Positions 1 to 11,150 of a stretch of DNA of 64,000 nt are shown piece by piece (position 1 is the stretch's first letter; each line of letters begins with the position of its first letter). Both the position numbers and the translations under genes were made by a program. Source of the stretch: Blepharisma japonicum (Eukaryota; Ciliophora; Heterotrichea; Heterotrichida; Blepharismidae). Under the pieces are notes generated by a model, which did not search any database, was not told the origin of the DNA, and was given only the letters and a program-made list of their open reading frames with translations. The DNA lies in the NCBI GenBank assembly GCA_949751835.1, contig CATKHK010000128.1, positions 1 to 64,000 on the forward strand. Direction: 5' to 3'.

Positions 1-1171
1 TTTTAAAACAGAATATGATTATAATTGTTGAATGTCATTTTGAACAGGAATAGTGTATCTCTATGGAATTAATTTTAAAAAATCATTTAAATATCTAGAA
101 GATAGCGAAATTTATTTTAAAAATACTAACCAACTCTCATATCTAGCTCTTTCTGAGTACCTATTAGGATATTTGCATGCAATAAAAATAGAAACGGGGG
201 ATGCCAGATCTTATTTAAAGAAAAGCAAAATAATATGTAAAGATCTAAAGATATGATCTTTATTGGAAAAAATTTATTTTATTCTTGGGTATCTCGCTAT
301 ATTTGAAGCGGCATTCGGAAGTGCTAGAAAGTATTTGAAGAAGGGGAAAATTTTATGTAATGGATATGGAAAACATTATGATATTGCTCTTTTAAAGCTT
401 GATATTTTAAGAGGTAATTTAGTAAGCCCATTTGATTATTTGGAAAGAATTAAAAGAGACTTCATTGTTTTTCCATTACAAAATCCATTGGTAGGATGAC
501 TGCATGCAGAAATTGGAACAATATACTTTTTTCTAGGAGATATAAAATCAGCTGAGATCTATTTAAATAGAGCTAAACTCGCAGCAGAGAAAACATCTAA
601 TACAATTAATATTATAAATCTTACATTGATCCTACTATTATTTTATTCATTCAAAAAGGATCAAGAAAAGGTTGAAGAAGCCTTAAGCGATTTTAAAAAG
701 AAATATGCTCATTTTACGGCAAAAATAAAACTCTATTTGTTTTTCTTTGAAGTAGTTTTAAGATGTATTTTTCATATAAAGTCTGAAAGAAATAACAAAG
801 AATTTGAAGAGCGCAAAAATGAGATAATCAAATATATATGAAAAAAAGAAGCATTTGTTCACCACCCATTTAACAGACTTCTCTTTTTAGCTTGCAATAT
901 TGATAGATCGGATAATTTAGGAGAAAAAATACTTGATTACATAATTTTTAAATTTGATACATCAAAAAGTCCTTTACTTGCCTATCTCTTTAATATAAAG
1001 TCTAGTTTTGAACGAAGTCTTGGAAATTATGAAGCATCAAAAGCATATTTGGTAAAGGCGAAGAAAATGTTAGAATTTTCTATGTCACAAAAGAATAATC
1101 AAGTAAAAATTATTGAAAAACAGCTAAAAGAAGTTGAGGAAGAAATTGCAATGCAAAACAGCGAGAAATAA
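1..1171 (+). CDS. TPR-like repeat protein, tandem copy 1 (5' end outside window)
   Basis: Reading frame open from position 2 to the TAA at 1169-1171, with TGA read as Trp at about 32, 41, 254, 497 and 839. The protein is rich in helical pairs of TPR type, such as YFILGYLAIFEAAFG followed by ARKYLKKGKILC. It aligns from end to end with the second gene at 1522-3537: both have the segments DYDYxxWMxFWxGIVYLYGIN, LLGYLHxI, YGKHYDIAL and a C-terminal SLGNxEASK. By comparison with copy 2 the missing 5' part should encode a Cys/His-rich B-box-like N-terminus. No enzymatic motif is visible; TPR proteins usually act as protein-binding scaffolds. The visible part of this copy is uninterrupted, unlike copy 2. 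Function unknown. Confidence 0.7.
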
Positions 1172-1521
1172 AGTCTTTTTAAATAAATAATTAGACTATA
1201 CTTAAATCAAATTCAATTATCAAATCTAAATACCAAAAATCCAAAGAATGATTGGTATAAGATTTAAGTGCTTATGATTCATAAGCTTAAGCGATATATA
1301 ATAATTAAAATTTTAGATTCTTGGCCAGTCAGATAGAGCCAGGTCAATAAACTGCTTATCGAAATATAAATTATATTTTTAGGTATAATACGAGATGCAA
1401 ACCAAATTAGAACGCCGAAAAAGATAAACAAAAACACCTGCAAGATTGTTTTATAGATCCATTGAGGGTACCTCCCATCATAAATTAGTTATTTTTTGAA
1501 AAGAGGATAATATTTTTAATT
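1172..1521. other. Intergenic, AT-rich
   Basis: About 350 bases between the two tandem TPR-like genes. No long reading frame, hairpin or repeat was recognised. It presumably holds the 3' end signal of copy 1 and the promoter of copy 2. Confidence 0.5.
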
Positions 1522-3537
1522 ATGAGTAGGTGCAAAATCTTTAAATGCCTTTTTGATCCAAATATAGAGTGCTGTAGTCTAAAATGGTGCGAATTGCATT
1601 ATAAAGAGCACTCTTCAGAAGATCCAGATAAGCATAAAGGCAAACAACTTTATCATGCTATTAATATAGAATCAAAAAACAAAGTATTAAATTGGCTTTA
1701 CGAAATAAAAAGTAAAATATTGGAATTGCAAGTAAGAATAAAAATGCATTATATCGAAAAGTACAACGATTTTCATCTAGGCTATTGCCTTACTAAGAAA
1801 ATCAATGATATTTTAATAAGCTGCAGAGAATTAGAAATAAAAATCATAAAAACTCTAAAAGTTCCGATAAAAATTTGTTATAATCCTATTGAATACTTTT
1901 TGATGCAGCCATCAGAAAAATATATGTCATCACTTAATTTTGATTTTTCTGATATTTCGTTTAATACAATAATGAAAAATTTGGAAAAAATTTTATATCA
2001 TTTTTACAATTATAATTATTTAGTGGATGCAACGGACTTTCATGGTGGAAAAATTCAAAATGAAAAAGAGCTTATAACGGAGCTTTTTAATATTGCTGGA
2101 AGCTTACTTTATGTTGATGAGTATTATCAAGCTAAATGCTTATATGAAGAATGCAAAAGAATTTTTGAGAAAATTCTATACCATAAAAACGCTGGCTTAT
2201 TTTTTATTGATTATTATTTATATATGATTAATCACAAAATTGAACCAAACATTATGAAGCCTGCGCCCATTCCAAGGCCAGAGGATTTTATTGGTCCATA
2301 CTTTTTGGAATTTTTGGAACTTATTTCACGCATATATATAGACTGAAATGAAAATTTTGAACTTATAAAATTTTTAAAACTAAACGAATCAATTTCTAAA
2401 AGGGCTTTTATAAATGATTATGATTATAAAGGTTGAATGATATTTTGAAGAGGAATAGTATATCTATATGGAATTAATTGTAAAAAATCATTTAAATTTC
2501 TAAAATTGAGCAAATTTTATTTCAAAGCTACTAACCAGTTACTATACCTTGCACTTGTTTATTATTTATTAGGATATTTGCATTGCATCCAATTCATATC
2601 TAATATAGGTAATCATTATTTTAAAAAAAGCAAAAAGGTCTGTCATATCTTAAATTTTTCATCTCTATTAGAAAAAGTTTATTTTATTCTTGGATATCAC
2701 CATTTATTTCAATTCCAATTTGACGAAGCAGAAAAATATTTGAAAAAAGGAAAATTACTATCAAATAGATATGGAAAACACTATGATATTGCTCTCATTA
2801 AGTTCAAAATTTTTAAAGGTGATTTAGTATCAGCTTATAATGATTTGGAAAAAATTCATGGTTATTTTGGTATTACATTCCCTATACAGCATCGACTTCT
2901 ATCATGAATGTATGCAGAATTTGGTTTCCTTTATTTTTTATTTGGGTCTTTAGATGAGGCTGAGAAATTTTTTAAGCTCACAACAATAAAATCATTTGAT
3001 GCAATTAATCTTATAAATGTTACCTTTTATCAGCTAATATTTTATGGATATACAGCGTAACGCTCAAAAGCCAAAGAAGTCTTGGATACTTTTATAAAAA
3101 AATATCATTATTTTTCACCTAATGCTGAATTTCACCTTGACATGGCAGAAATAATTTTAAAGGCTATTTTTAATATAAAATTAGAACAAAATGACCAAGA
3201 ATTTGAAGAGCTTAGAAAAAAGATGGAAAAAAAATGAAACACTAAATCCTTAAATATTAGTAAAGTATATATATTGTTCAGATCACTTTGGGATGGCAAT
3301 CAAGACTGGAATAATATAGCAGAAAAAATATTTAATTATATATTTCCAAGATTTATTGGAAAAAGTCCTATATTCGCTTATGCTTATAATATAAAATCTC
3401 ATATGGAAAAAAGTCTTGGAAACAACGAAGCATCAAAAGTATTTTTAGGAAAGACTTTGGAAATGCTAAAATCTGTTATGTCACCCAAAAATATTCAAGT
3501 AAAAGTGATTGAAAAGCAGTTAATTGAATCTATTTAG
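1522..3537 (+). pseudogene. TPR/B-box-like protein, tandem copy 2, with in-frame TAA
   Basis: Begins at ATG 1522 and stays in one frame to the TAG at 3535-3537, with TGA-Trp codons at 2344, 2434, 2446, 2905 and 3235. Residues 1-45 carry a Cys/His cluster (CKIFKC, CC, CELH, KEH, H) resembling a degenerate B-box zinc finger. The rest is TPR-like helical repeats closely matching copy 1. A TAA lies in frame at 3058-3060, where copy 1 has a sense codon (FYSFKKDQEK against FYGYTA-stop-RSKAKE). Downstream of the stop, homology to copy 1 continues in the same frame to the normal C-terminus, so the stop is a point nonsense change and not a gene end. A GT...AG of 14 nt covers the TAA (3057-3070), but removing it would break the frame. 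Either a recent pseudogene, a protein truncated at about residue 512, or a sequence error. Labelled pseudogene with reserve. Confidence 0.55.
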
Positions 3538-3781
3538 ATATTAAAATGAAATAAATTATATATTAGCATAGAGCTAATTAATAAAACTGAAAGTAAGGGG
3601 ATAATAATAAATATACAATTATATAATGGAATAAATAATTTATCTATATGAAATTAATTTCATAAAATCTATTATTTTTAAGAGAGATGCATGTATTTTA
3701 TCAAATAACTTACACAATGTTTTAGATTTTTATTATTTTATCTTCAACATCAATTTTCCGACGACGTCTTTATAATTAGAA

Positions 3782-4546
3782 ATGGAACCCAGGCCACAGG
3801 CAGGAGGCCATGAAGGCATACTAATATTCAGGCGTGATAAAGTACTAAAGAGAGCTCTCCCCTGTGAGCTTAATTTCTATACAAACTTGTTTAACCCAAA
3901 TAATCAAATTCCAATTTTGTTAGAATTTCAAAAATTTGTTCCAAAATTTTACGGATCCCAGCTAATAGATGGGAGTAATTACATAGTTTTAGAAAATTTA
4001 TTATGAGAATATGAGAATCCTTCGATAATGGACTGTAAAATTGGAAGAGTTACATGAACTCGAGATCATTCACCACCAAGATGTGTGACTCAACAATTAC
4101 GAGCCTCAAAAACAACCACGTCAAGTTTAGGTTTTAGAATAACGGGGCTTTTAATTAAAGATCGAGAAGGACATGTAACTGATTCGATTCGGAAAAAGCA
4201 AGTATTTAATATCACGCCCGATAACATTTTGGACTATTTTGCAAGATTAGTTATAAGAGATGATGTTTTTCAAGAAGAAGTGGTTGACCAATTCATTATG
4301 GAAACTCAAGAAATCCTTGATTGATTTAGAAAACAAAGAGTTAGTACATTTTTCACATGCTCTGTATTATATGTGAATGGCTTTAATAAAGCTCAAACGA
4401 AATTTATTGATTTTTCTTATGTATATGAATCAGATGGACAAAGAGATAATAGTAAGAGCTATTTAGATATGATTGAAGGGTTAGAAAGTTTAATTAATAC
4501 TTGGGAAAAGCTTAAAATGAAGTATGCTAAGTCATATTCCTTATAA
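3782..4546 (+). CDS. Inositol polyphosphate kinase (IPMK/IP6K family)
   Basis: 254 residues from ATG 3782 to TAA 4544-4546, with three TGA-Trp codons (4004, 4055 and 4322). The family signature PxxxDxKxG is present as PSIMDCKIG at about residues 80-88. It is followed by SSLGFRITGL (about 117-126), the second conserved family motif, and by IDFSYV near residue 212, which matches the IDF metal/ATP motif. Proteins of this family phosphorylate soluble inositol phosphates (IP3 to IP5, or IP6 to IP7) with ATP, in the cytosol or nucleus. At 254 residues it is compact, closer to IPMK than to the longer IP6Ks; the substrate cannot be decided from sequence alone. It ends convergently with the potassium channel gene at 4853. 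Confidence 0.85.
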
Positions 4547-4852
4547 AAGATTAAATTTTATGAATTTAATTTAAATCCCATAAGTATAGGGGAAATCAAT
4601 TTATATTTAAGTAAGATATTAACTATTTAAAAAATTAACCTTTTATTAACAGAATTTTCATTTAAAATAAGAATATTCAAAAAAAAATGAAAATCAATTT
4701 AAAAACTATCGAATTATAATTATTATTTGAATTATAATGAATATTGGTATAGCTATAGATCATTTTTAATTAAAAATGAATTCATACTCTCATTTTTTAC
4801 ATAAAAAATTAAAATATAAATTATAAATTAAAGAGGAATAATCATAGTTACA
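4547..4852. other. Intergenic between convergent genes
   Basis: 306 very AT-rich bases separating the kinase stop from the stop of the minus-strand channel gene. No ORF or structured element recognised. Confidence 0.5.
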
Positions 4853-6211
4853 TTATTTTTGAATATCAAAATAGAGATCAAATTTTTGCTTAACTCTTTG
4901 TAGCTTTCGTAATGAACCTAATAAACTATTTTTATGTGCCTCAGTAGCATCTCTTATAAGATTAACTTTTTTTTCCATAATATGCTCTGCCGTATCTATT
5001 TTATATATTCCTTTTCGTTTTGCTCTTATAGCTCTAAAAGCTGCAATGTTTTTAATAATTTTTCCAGAAAGAATTAATATTTGTCTCGGAGTCGCGCTGC
5101 CTTTTCTCAATAAAACTTTATACTTAAAAGCAGAAGCTAATAGTCTAGCCGCACTATTCTTTAGCTCCACTTGAAAATTCAACCTTTCCAACAACTCAAC
5201 AGCTTTTCGTTCCCCACTTTCAAAATTAAGCAAAGTGGTTAATGACACAATCATCATCGATAACAGCATATTGCCATATATTGAGTTAAAAACCTCAATT
5301 ATTCTTCCAGGAAGAGTTACAGGAAATGTATCTCCGTATCCTACTGTAAATACAGTGATTACAACATTTCACATGGAATTATTAAAATCACCAAAATTTT
5401 GATTGTTGTTTTTACCTGCAAGAGGAGTTTCAAAAATTCTTAGCATATAGCTGAACATCATTATTCCCACAAATAGCATTATTCCGACAAAAGTCATAGG
5501 ATTGTTAGTCATCATCCCTCTAAAGAAAAACCAGGCACCTCCTTCAGTTCCGTTCATTTTGCATACTCTTTGAGCTCTAGGTGCGTTATATTTGCTTCAA
5601 TAGATCCAAAGTCTCATTAAATGATAAACCCTGGCGACTTGAATTACAGATAATAAAGTATTTCATGGGTATTCTATATAGCTATGTGTGTATTCACAGT
5701 AATATTCGTATGAAGAGTCATCTAAAAACCAAACTGGGTGGAAAAGATTGTATACCAATTCAACGATTAGTCTAGGTACATATCCAGCTGTATACAAATT
5801 GTCTTGCTTACTATATATAAATCTCTCTTTTTTTCATTCCAAATCAAAATAATTTCTAGAAATTAGAAATATGAGTAATATCAAAGTAGATAAACTTGAC
5901 AAAAAATATAAAACTTTCATCCCGAATTCTTTATCAACATCGACATGTTGATGTTCATTTACGTCAGCTATTATTGCACCGACGATAAATCCTGATCAAG
6001 CCGCTATAGATATTAGAAGCTCGCTTATTTTCAATCTGTAAAACTGTTGCTCAATTTTCTTCTCATTTTCAGATACTGAATAAAATCAAGATCTCTTTGA
6101 ATTTTTTGAAAAAGCTTCAATATAGTCTTCTAATTTCCATAAAGTTGGAGCATTTTGAATCTGAAAAGTGGGAATATCAAAAGAGTCATTCGCCAATTTT
6201 TTCCTTCTCAT
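4853..6211 (-). CDS. SK-like potassium channel, copy A
   Basis: Minus-strand gene of 452 residues from ATG at 6211 to TAA at 4855-4853, open throughout when TGA is Trp (six TGA codons, about four TGG). It has several hydrophobic segments, a weakly charged S4-like stretch with PRAQRVCKMNG, and the K+ selectivity filter VGYGD in the pore loop. After S6 it carries a region like the calmodulin-binding domain of small-conductance Ca-activated channels (LNFESGERKAVELLERL, then AFRAIRAKRK). Known SK channels are opened by calmodulin-bound calcium and hyperpolarise the membrane. Copy B lies 56 bp upstream on the same strand and is similar over the whole length. One Trp before the pore (NNSMWNVV) is TGA here (5369-5371) and TGG in copy B. 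Confidence 0.88.
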
Positions 6212-6267
6212 GATTTAATTATAAATTTTAAGAAAAATTTTTTCGAATTTCTTAATAATTACCACAA

Positions 6268-7629
6268 TTATTTATTTCCGTATATATCCGCAACCCTGTT
6301 TTTTATGTCTTTAAGGCTTTCTAAAGACTTCGACCATTCTTTTTTATTACCTTTAGTTAGTTCTCGCATATAATTAACTTTTTTCTCGATTAAATGTTCA
6401 ACAGTGTCAATACCATAAATTCGTTTTCGTTTTACTCTGATAGCTTGAAAAGCAGAAATGTTTCTTCGAATATTTCCTTGTTGTTTCAAAACTTCTAGCC
6501 TTGAAGGGCTTTTAGACTTTAATAAATTCCTATAAACAACAGCTGACTGTAAGACTTTAGCTGCTTCTTTTTTGAGCTCTTTTTGAAATTCAAGTCTCTG
6601 CAACAAATTTTTGGCTTTATTCTCTCCTGTTTCTAGCTCCAGCATATTTGTCAGTGTCACAATCATAAGTGACGTAGACAAGATTCCATAAAAAGCATTA
6701 AAAAATTCCAAAATTCTTCCCGGAAGAGTTACAGGAAACGTGTCTCCATACCCAATCGTCAGAATCGTAATAACCACATTCCACATCGCGTTATTAAAAT
6801 CCCCAAAATTCTGATTCCCATTCAAACCTTCAGTAGGGTGCTCAAAAACCCTTATAGAATAGCTAAACATCATAATCCCCACAAGCAAAATAGAGCTAAC
6901 AAACTGCCAGGGAGAGTTTTTCATGATCCCTTTGAGGAAGAATTCGACGTTTCCATATGTCCCATTCATTTTGCATACCCTTTGAGCTCGTGGAGATGTA
7001 TAATAACTTCAGGTTACCCAAAGCCTAAATAAATGATAAACCCTACCGACTTGTATGACCGATAAAGTAGCATTTCAGGAATAATTTATGGTCTGGCCTG
7101 TGAATTTGCAGTCGTATTCATAGGTATAATCATCTAAAAACCAAACAGGGTGAAAAAAATTGAATAAGCATTCTATAAAAAGAATAGGGACATATCCAGC
7201 ACTTCATAAGTTATCGTAGCGACTGTATAAAAACCTCTCTTTTCTCCATTCAAGGTCTAAATATGACCTATAAATTATAGCAAAAATTAATAAAAACGCA
7301 GTAAGAGTAGATAATGTATATAAAATTGGCATTCCTACCTCTTTATCTACATTATGATTTAATCCTGCATCTACATCAGCTATAATTGCTCCAATAATAA
7401 ACCCTGAAAATGCACATAAAGTGATAATCATCTCAGTCCACTGCAAATACAAATATCTTTTTTGGATTATCTCTTCATCTTCTGGCTTATGATCAAATCA
7501 GGATTTTGTGATTGTTTTTTTATAACTTGCTGCTTCCTTAAAAGCATCAACGACATGTCTCATTTGAAGTTCAACAGCATCATACGTATCTGATAAAACA
7601 GCTTTTTGGTTCTTTTTGCTTTGGGACAT
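6268..7629 (-). CDS. SK-like potassium channel, copy B
   Basis: 453 residues from ATG at 7629 to TAA at 6268, with TGA-Trp codons including those at about 7495 and 7202-7204. The order is the same as in copy A: hydrophobic S1 and S2 (IITLCAFSGFIIGAII; ILYTLSTLTAFLLIFAIIY), the FFHPVWFLDD segment, S4 with PRAQRVCKMNG, pore filter TIGYGDTFPV, S6, then an SK-type calmodulin-binding region (ELETGENKAKNLLQRLEF, KELKKEAAKVL). The short unique N-terminus (MSQSKKNQKAV) differs from copy A. A tandem duplication of an SK-type channel is the simplest reading. Promoter presumably in the gap shared with the divergent gene at 7931. Confidence 0.88.
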
Positions 7630-7930
7630 TTTAAATTTTACCAAAGTAAACGAATAGTTTCATTTAATTGATTTTGAATTAAAATATTTTGAGGCTTATT
7701 ATTTAGCTATATTTTTTGAAAACAAACCTAGAATAACTTTTTGTAAATATTTTTTGGGTGATATAAAAAGGAATGAATTTTTAAAAATAATCAGGATAAT
7801 GTATCAGATTGCAAACCTTATTAATTCATAATATTTTTTAGAAGAGGAAAAAGCCAAAACCATAATGTATATTATCTTCCTTGCCATTATTTAATAATTT
7901 TTTAATTAAAGTTCTATTAATTTCTATAAC
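7630..7930. promoter_or_regulatory. Divergent promoter region
   Basis: 301 AT-rich bases between the start codons of channel B (minus) and the gene at 7931 (plus). Both genes must be initiated from here or just upstream. I recognise no specific promoter motif. Confidence 0.35.
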
Positions 7931-8509
7931 ATGTCTTTATCTTATCATTCTGAACATTTGGCGTGGCAGCAGCGTATTAATCAAGAAAAAACTCGTGCGA
8001 GCGATTTCAATAAAACTTTCAGCAATTTTTCCACTTTTAATGAAGCCCTTCAAACAGGGAAAACAGTTTTTCCTAAAGCAAATCAATTGGACAAGCCTAT
8101 AAATTACAACACTCTTCGCTTCAATCTTGCTTATTCCTTTGGTGGTACAAAGCCAATACGTCATGCATTGCAAGACCAAGATGTTCGGCATAGCTTAAGT
8201 CCTTCTAAGCGAATTACAACGGATTCATTTAATAGATCTTTCATTAAAACTGCCTCAGAGTCCCCAAGAAAAAATGCAATTCAAGGAGACTCAAGCCCTA
8301 AAAAGTTGAAAACATTAAAAGAAATTAACCCAGAACTAGCGAAGCTAGAAGAAGAATTAACTGAAATGAAATTAAATGCAAGCAGAAGCAGTTTTCAAGA
8401 TGCTGGAGATATTTATATGAGAAACTTAGAAAAGAAGCTCGCAAAAGAGAGAAAAAAGAGGATTAAAGTTGAGCTGGAAATTGAAAAAATTAAAACAGCA
8501 AGAAAATAG
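7931..8509 (+). CDS. Unknown protein with C-terminal coiled coil
   Basis: 192 residues from ATG 7931 to TAG 8507-8509, with no TGA in frame. Not recognised. The first 140 residues are Ser/Thr/Asn-rich and lack hydrophobic segments (for example SLSPSKRITTDSFNRSF, SESPRKN, with several S-P sites). From about residue 135 a charged heptad-like region begins (LAKLEEELTEMKL, then LEKKLAKERKKRIKVELEIEK) and runs to the end. This suggests a small cytoskeletal or ciliary coiled-coil protein, but that is inference only. Confidence 0.7.
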   Translation: MSLSYHSEHLAWQQRINQEKTRASDFNKTFSNFSTFNEALQTGKTVFPKANQLDKPINYNTLRFNLAYSFGGTKPIRHALQDQDVRHSLSPSKRITTDSFNRSFIKTASESPRKNAIQGDSSPKKLKTLKEINPELAKLEEELTEMKLNASRSSFQDAGDIYMRNLEKKLAKERKKRIKVELEIEKIKTARK

Positions 8510-8663
8510 TAAATTAATTTGCATTAAAAGCTAAAGGATTAAAGATAAATTTCTCATAAATTAGCATAGCAAGCATTCAGGATTTTTGATAAAAAATTCA
8601 TGATAAGGAATGCATTGAAATTTTACTTAAAAATAGCCTTAAATTTGGTGAATAAATATTGCA

Positions 8664-9746
8664 ATGGAGCCAGGACTTCTTTTCACTCCTCCATCTTCAA
8701 ATAAAGCTCGCAAAACTCTGCTTGCGTTATCAGGCATTCTTGGTGTGCTTTGTGTGATCTCAGTAGTTTCTTATTGCAGCCAGCCTTCTTTATCAGCTAC
8801 TGCAATAAAGCAATATCAATTCGAAGAACAAGAATTCCAAGACTATATGAAAACATACCACAAGCAATATAACCCTGAAGAGTATGAGAGCCGTTTCTAT
8901 ATTTTCACTCAAAACTCTGCCTTTATTCGTCTCCACAACTCTCTCAACAAATCCTATACATTAGGCTATAATGAATTTACAGACCTTTCCCCAGAAGAAT
9001 TTAAATCAATTTACTTCCAAACCACACCGACCTCTAGAATTTCATCAAAACCATTATCTTCTTCTTCTGAAAAATCATTGAAAATCCCACTATCTATCGA
9101 CTGGAGAGCCCTAGGAGCTGTTACTCCTGTAGGGAATCAAGGATCTTGCAAAGGAGGCTGGGCATTTGCAGCAGCAGGCGCTATTGAAGGAGTTTGGAAA
9201 ACTTCAGGAAATACTTTAATTGCCTTATCTAAAGAGCAGCTTGTATCATGTGCATCTTCTTATGGAGCCAATGGTTGCAATGGTGGACTCCCAGAGCAAG
9301 CCTTTGAGTACGTAATCGGAAATTCAGGACTTGCTAGCGATAAAGTCTATCCATTTAACTCAGGAAACGGTATCGTCAACAATTGTGTGCCTACCTTAGC
9401 AAGCCAAACAGCAGCATCTATATCAGGATATTCTAACGTTTCACCAGCCGATGATCCTGCAGGTTTGATAGCTGCCATCACACAGCAACCTGTCGCAGTT
9501 GGTGTAGAAGCTGATCAATATGTATGGCAGTACTATAAGACTGGAATCATCAGCAATAATTGTGGAACTAATATTAACCATTTTGCTTTAGTTGTAGGAT
9601 ACAATAATACAGCACAAGTTCCTTATTATATTGTGAAGAACTCTTGGGGTGCTAACTGGGGGATGAGTGGGTACGTATATATTGCAATTGGAAGTGATAC
9701 AGGAGTTTGTGGAATCCAAATGCTTTCATCTTATCCAACCTTATAA
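8664..9746 (+). CDS. Papain-family (C1A) pseudoprotease, type II membrane-anchored
   Basis: 360 residues, no intron. Order: short cytoplasmic N-terminus; a transmembrane or signal-anchor segment (LLALSGILGVLCVISVVSY, about residues 19-37); an I29-type inhibitory propeptide with ERFNIN-like spacing (about 50-110); and a papain domain starting near IDWRALGAV. The conserved active-site motif, CGSCW in the second protease at 26508, is here CKGGW. The catalytic Cys position (about residue 165, codon GGC at 9156-9158) is therefore Gly. The active-site His (NHFALVVGY) and Asn (KNSWGANWG) are kept, as are Cys residues of the fold. It cannot act as a cysteine protease by the usual mechanism. A regulatory or binding role, as in other dead papain homologues, is inferred. 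All Trp codons are TGG and the frame is intact, so this is not obviously a decaying gene. Confidence 0.9.
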   Translation: MEPGLLFTPPSSNKARKTLLALSGILGVLCVISVVSYCSQPSLSATAIKQYQFEEQEFQDYMKTYHKQYNPEEYESRFYIFTQNSAFIRLHNSLNKSYTLGYNEFTDLSPEEFKSIYFQTTPTSRISSKPLSSSSEKSLKIPLSIDWRALGAVTPVGNQGSCKGGWAFAAAGAIEGVWKTSGNTLIALSKEQLVSCASSYGANGCNGGLPEQAFEYVIGNSGLASDKVYPFNSGNGIVNNCVPTLASQTAASISGYSNVSPADDPAGLIAAITQQPVAVGVEADQYVWQYYKTGIISNNCGTNINHFALVVGYNNTAQVPYYIVKNSWGANWGMSGYVYIAIGSDTGVCGIQMLSSYPTL

Positions 9747-10060
9747 GTTAACTTCAATTTCGTTAATTTAGTTATATTTTCTGATTTAAACTATATTAGA
9801 ACAAATAAGGTATTTAGCTTACTACAAATATTAAAGGTAAGTTGGAAATAATATATTGAGCATATAATAGTAATTTTAAAGCGGTATTAATTGTTTATAA
9901 AAGCGCAAAATATTGAGGATAGCAGGCTATCGAAAGATTTGATTCAGCTATTTGTAGCATTGAATATTCTTAGATGGAAAAAAGTCTATTAATGCAAAAA
10001 TTGATGCTTGAATTCATATAGTTTCACATATTGAAAAAATGATAAATAATCAAAATAATT
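9747..10060. other. Intergenic
   Basis: 314 AT-rich bases after the pseudoprotease. Stops interrupt all useful frames until the ATG at 10061. Nothing recognised. Confidence 0.4.
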
Positions 10061-11056
10061 ATGAGGAGAAGTCTGAGTGTCAAATCAATTGACGGATCTG
10101 TAACCTCTTTCTCACAAAATACCCCAATTTTAAATTACCTATTAGAAAGAAATCAGAAGAAAAGAATAAACTCAACCAATCAATGAGACGGATTAATGCT
10201 TAAAAAGTTAGAAAACGGTCAAGAAAATGCACGAAGCATTACATCCCCTCAGAGATGAAAAGAATTCACGAATGGCATAAGAACAATCGACCCAACCTAC
10301 CCAGGACAAGAAGAAAAGCCAATAGCTAGTCCAAAATTAGTGAAAAACCAAAGTTCAGGAAATTTGACGCAGATGATTTTTCAGGGGCATGCTAAAGTTG
10401 AGCTTGGGAACATGCATAAGCAAGTATTAAAGGAAGGGAAAAGAGTACATAATAATGCAAACAGCAGTGAAGACTATGTTGAAAAAAGTATTGTTGATAC
10501 CTATAAAATGAAAAATTTTTACTTTGGCAACAATAGTAAAACTGAAAAAAGATTAAGAAAAGAAAATTCAATTAGTGTTGATAAGAAACAAAGCCAAATT
10601 ACTACTATACCAGGACCTCATAAACCAATATATGAGAGACCACAAACTGTTAAAGTTAAACGTGATTTTATATCACAAATATCAGAGCTTCCAGGATCTT
10701 TAAAAAGTTCTGAGCCAGATTTAGATTCTTATAAGCCTTGGATTAAATTGTCAAGGCAAACCATAACCACAGCAGAAAATGAAAAAATTTATGGTACTCC
10801 TAGAGCAAGGAATGGGCCAAAAAGAGAAATTTTGCCTGGGAATATTCAACATTATTCTAGCTATAGTTCAATAGGGGAACAGATTGAAGTATTTTTTATA
10901 TAGTTTCATCCACATTACAAAGGGAAATTAACAGATAAAGAAGCTTCCAGAAGACTGCTCAGCCCAAGTCGCATGGAAGATTCAGGGTTTACTAAAAGAA
11001 GTAAGCCAGAAAACGCAAGAGATATGTTCAGGAGCTCTATTACGATTTTAGGCTAA
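10061..11056 (+). CDS. Unknown basic protein with one 15-nt intron
   Basis: Start ATG 10061 is the first in frame after a TAA at 10043. Two TGA codons (about 10184 and 10256) are read as Trp. The frame meets a TAG at 10901-10903, but this is the end of a perfect 15-nt GT...AG intron (10889-10903, phase 0). After its removal the frame continues from 10904 to TAA 11054-11056. Total 326 residues. The protein is Lys/Arg/Ser/Asn-rich and low in hydrophobic segments, with a C-terminal RRLLSPSR motif. No domain recognised. The intron makes the C-terminal 50 residues easy to miss. Confidence 0.72.
10889..10903 (+). other. 15-nt intron (phase 0)
   Basis: GTATTTTTTATATAG. It begins after a complete GAA codon and contains the otherwise in-frame TAG. 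Downstream coding resumes directly and runs 50 codons to a TAA. Confidence 0.8.
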
Positions 11057-11150
11057 TTTCTAAATTAATCAATCTCTATTAAATTAATTTTTTTCTTTTC
11101 ATATACATTAATCCCAGCCTTCCCATTAATAATTAGCACTTTATTATTAA

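Noticed and set aside
3057-3070. 14-nt GT...AG over the in-frame TAA of TPR copy 2
   Set aside because: Removing 14 bases shifts the frame, whereas homology to copy 1 continues in the original frame.
5581-7032. Plus-strand ORFs at 5581-5775, 6155-6373 and 6838-7032
   Set aside because: Antisense to the two well-supported potassium channel genes.
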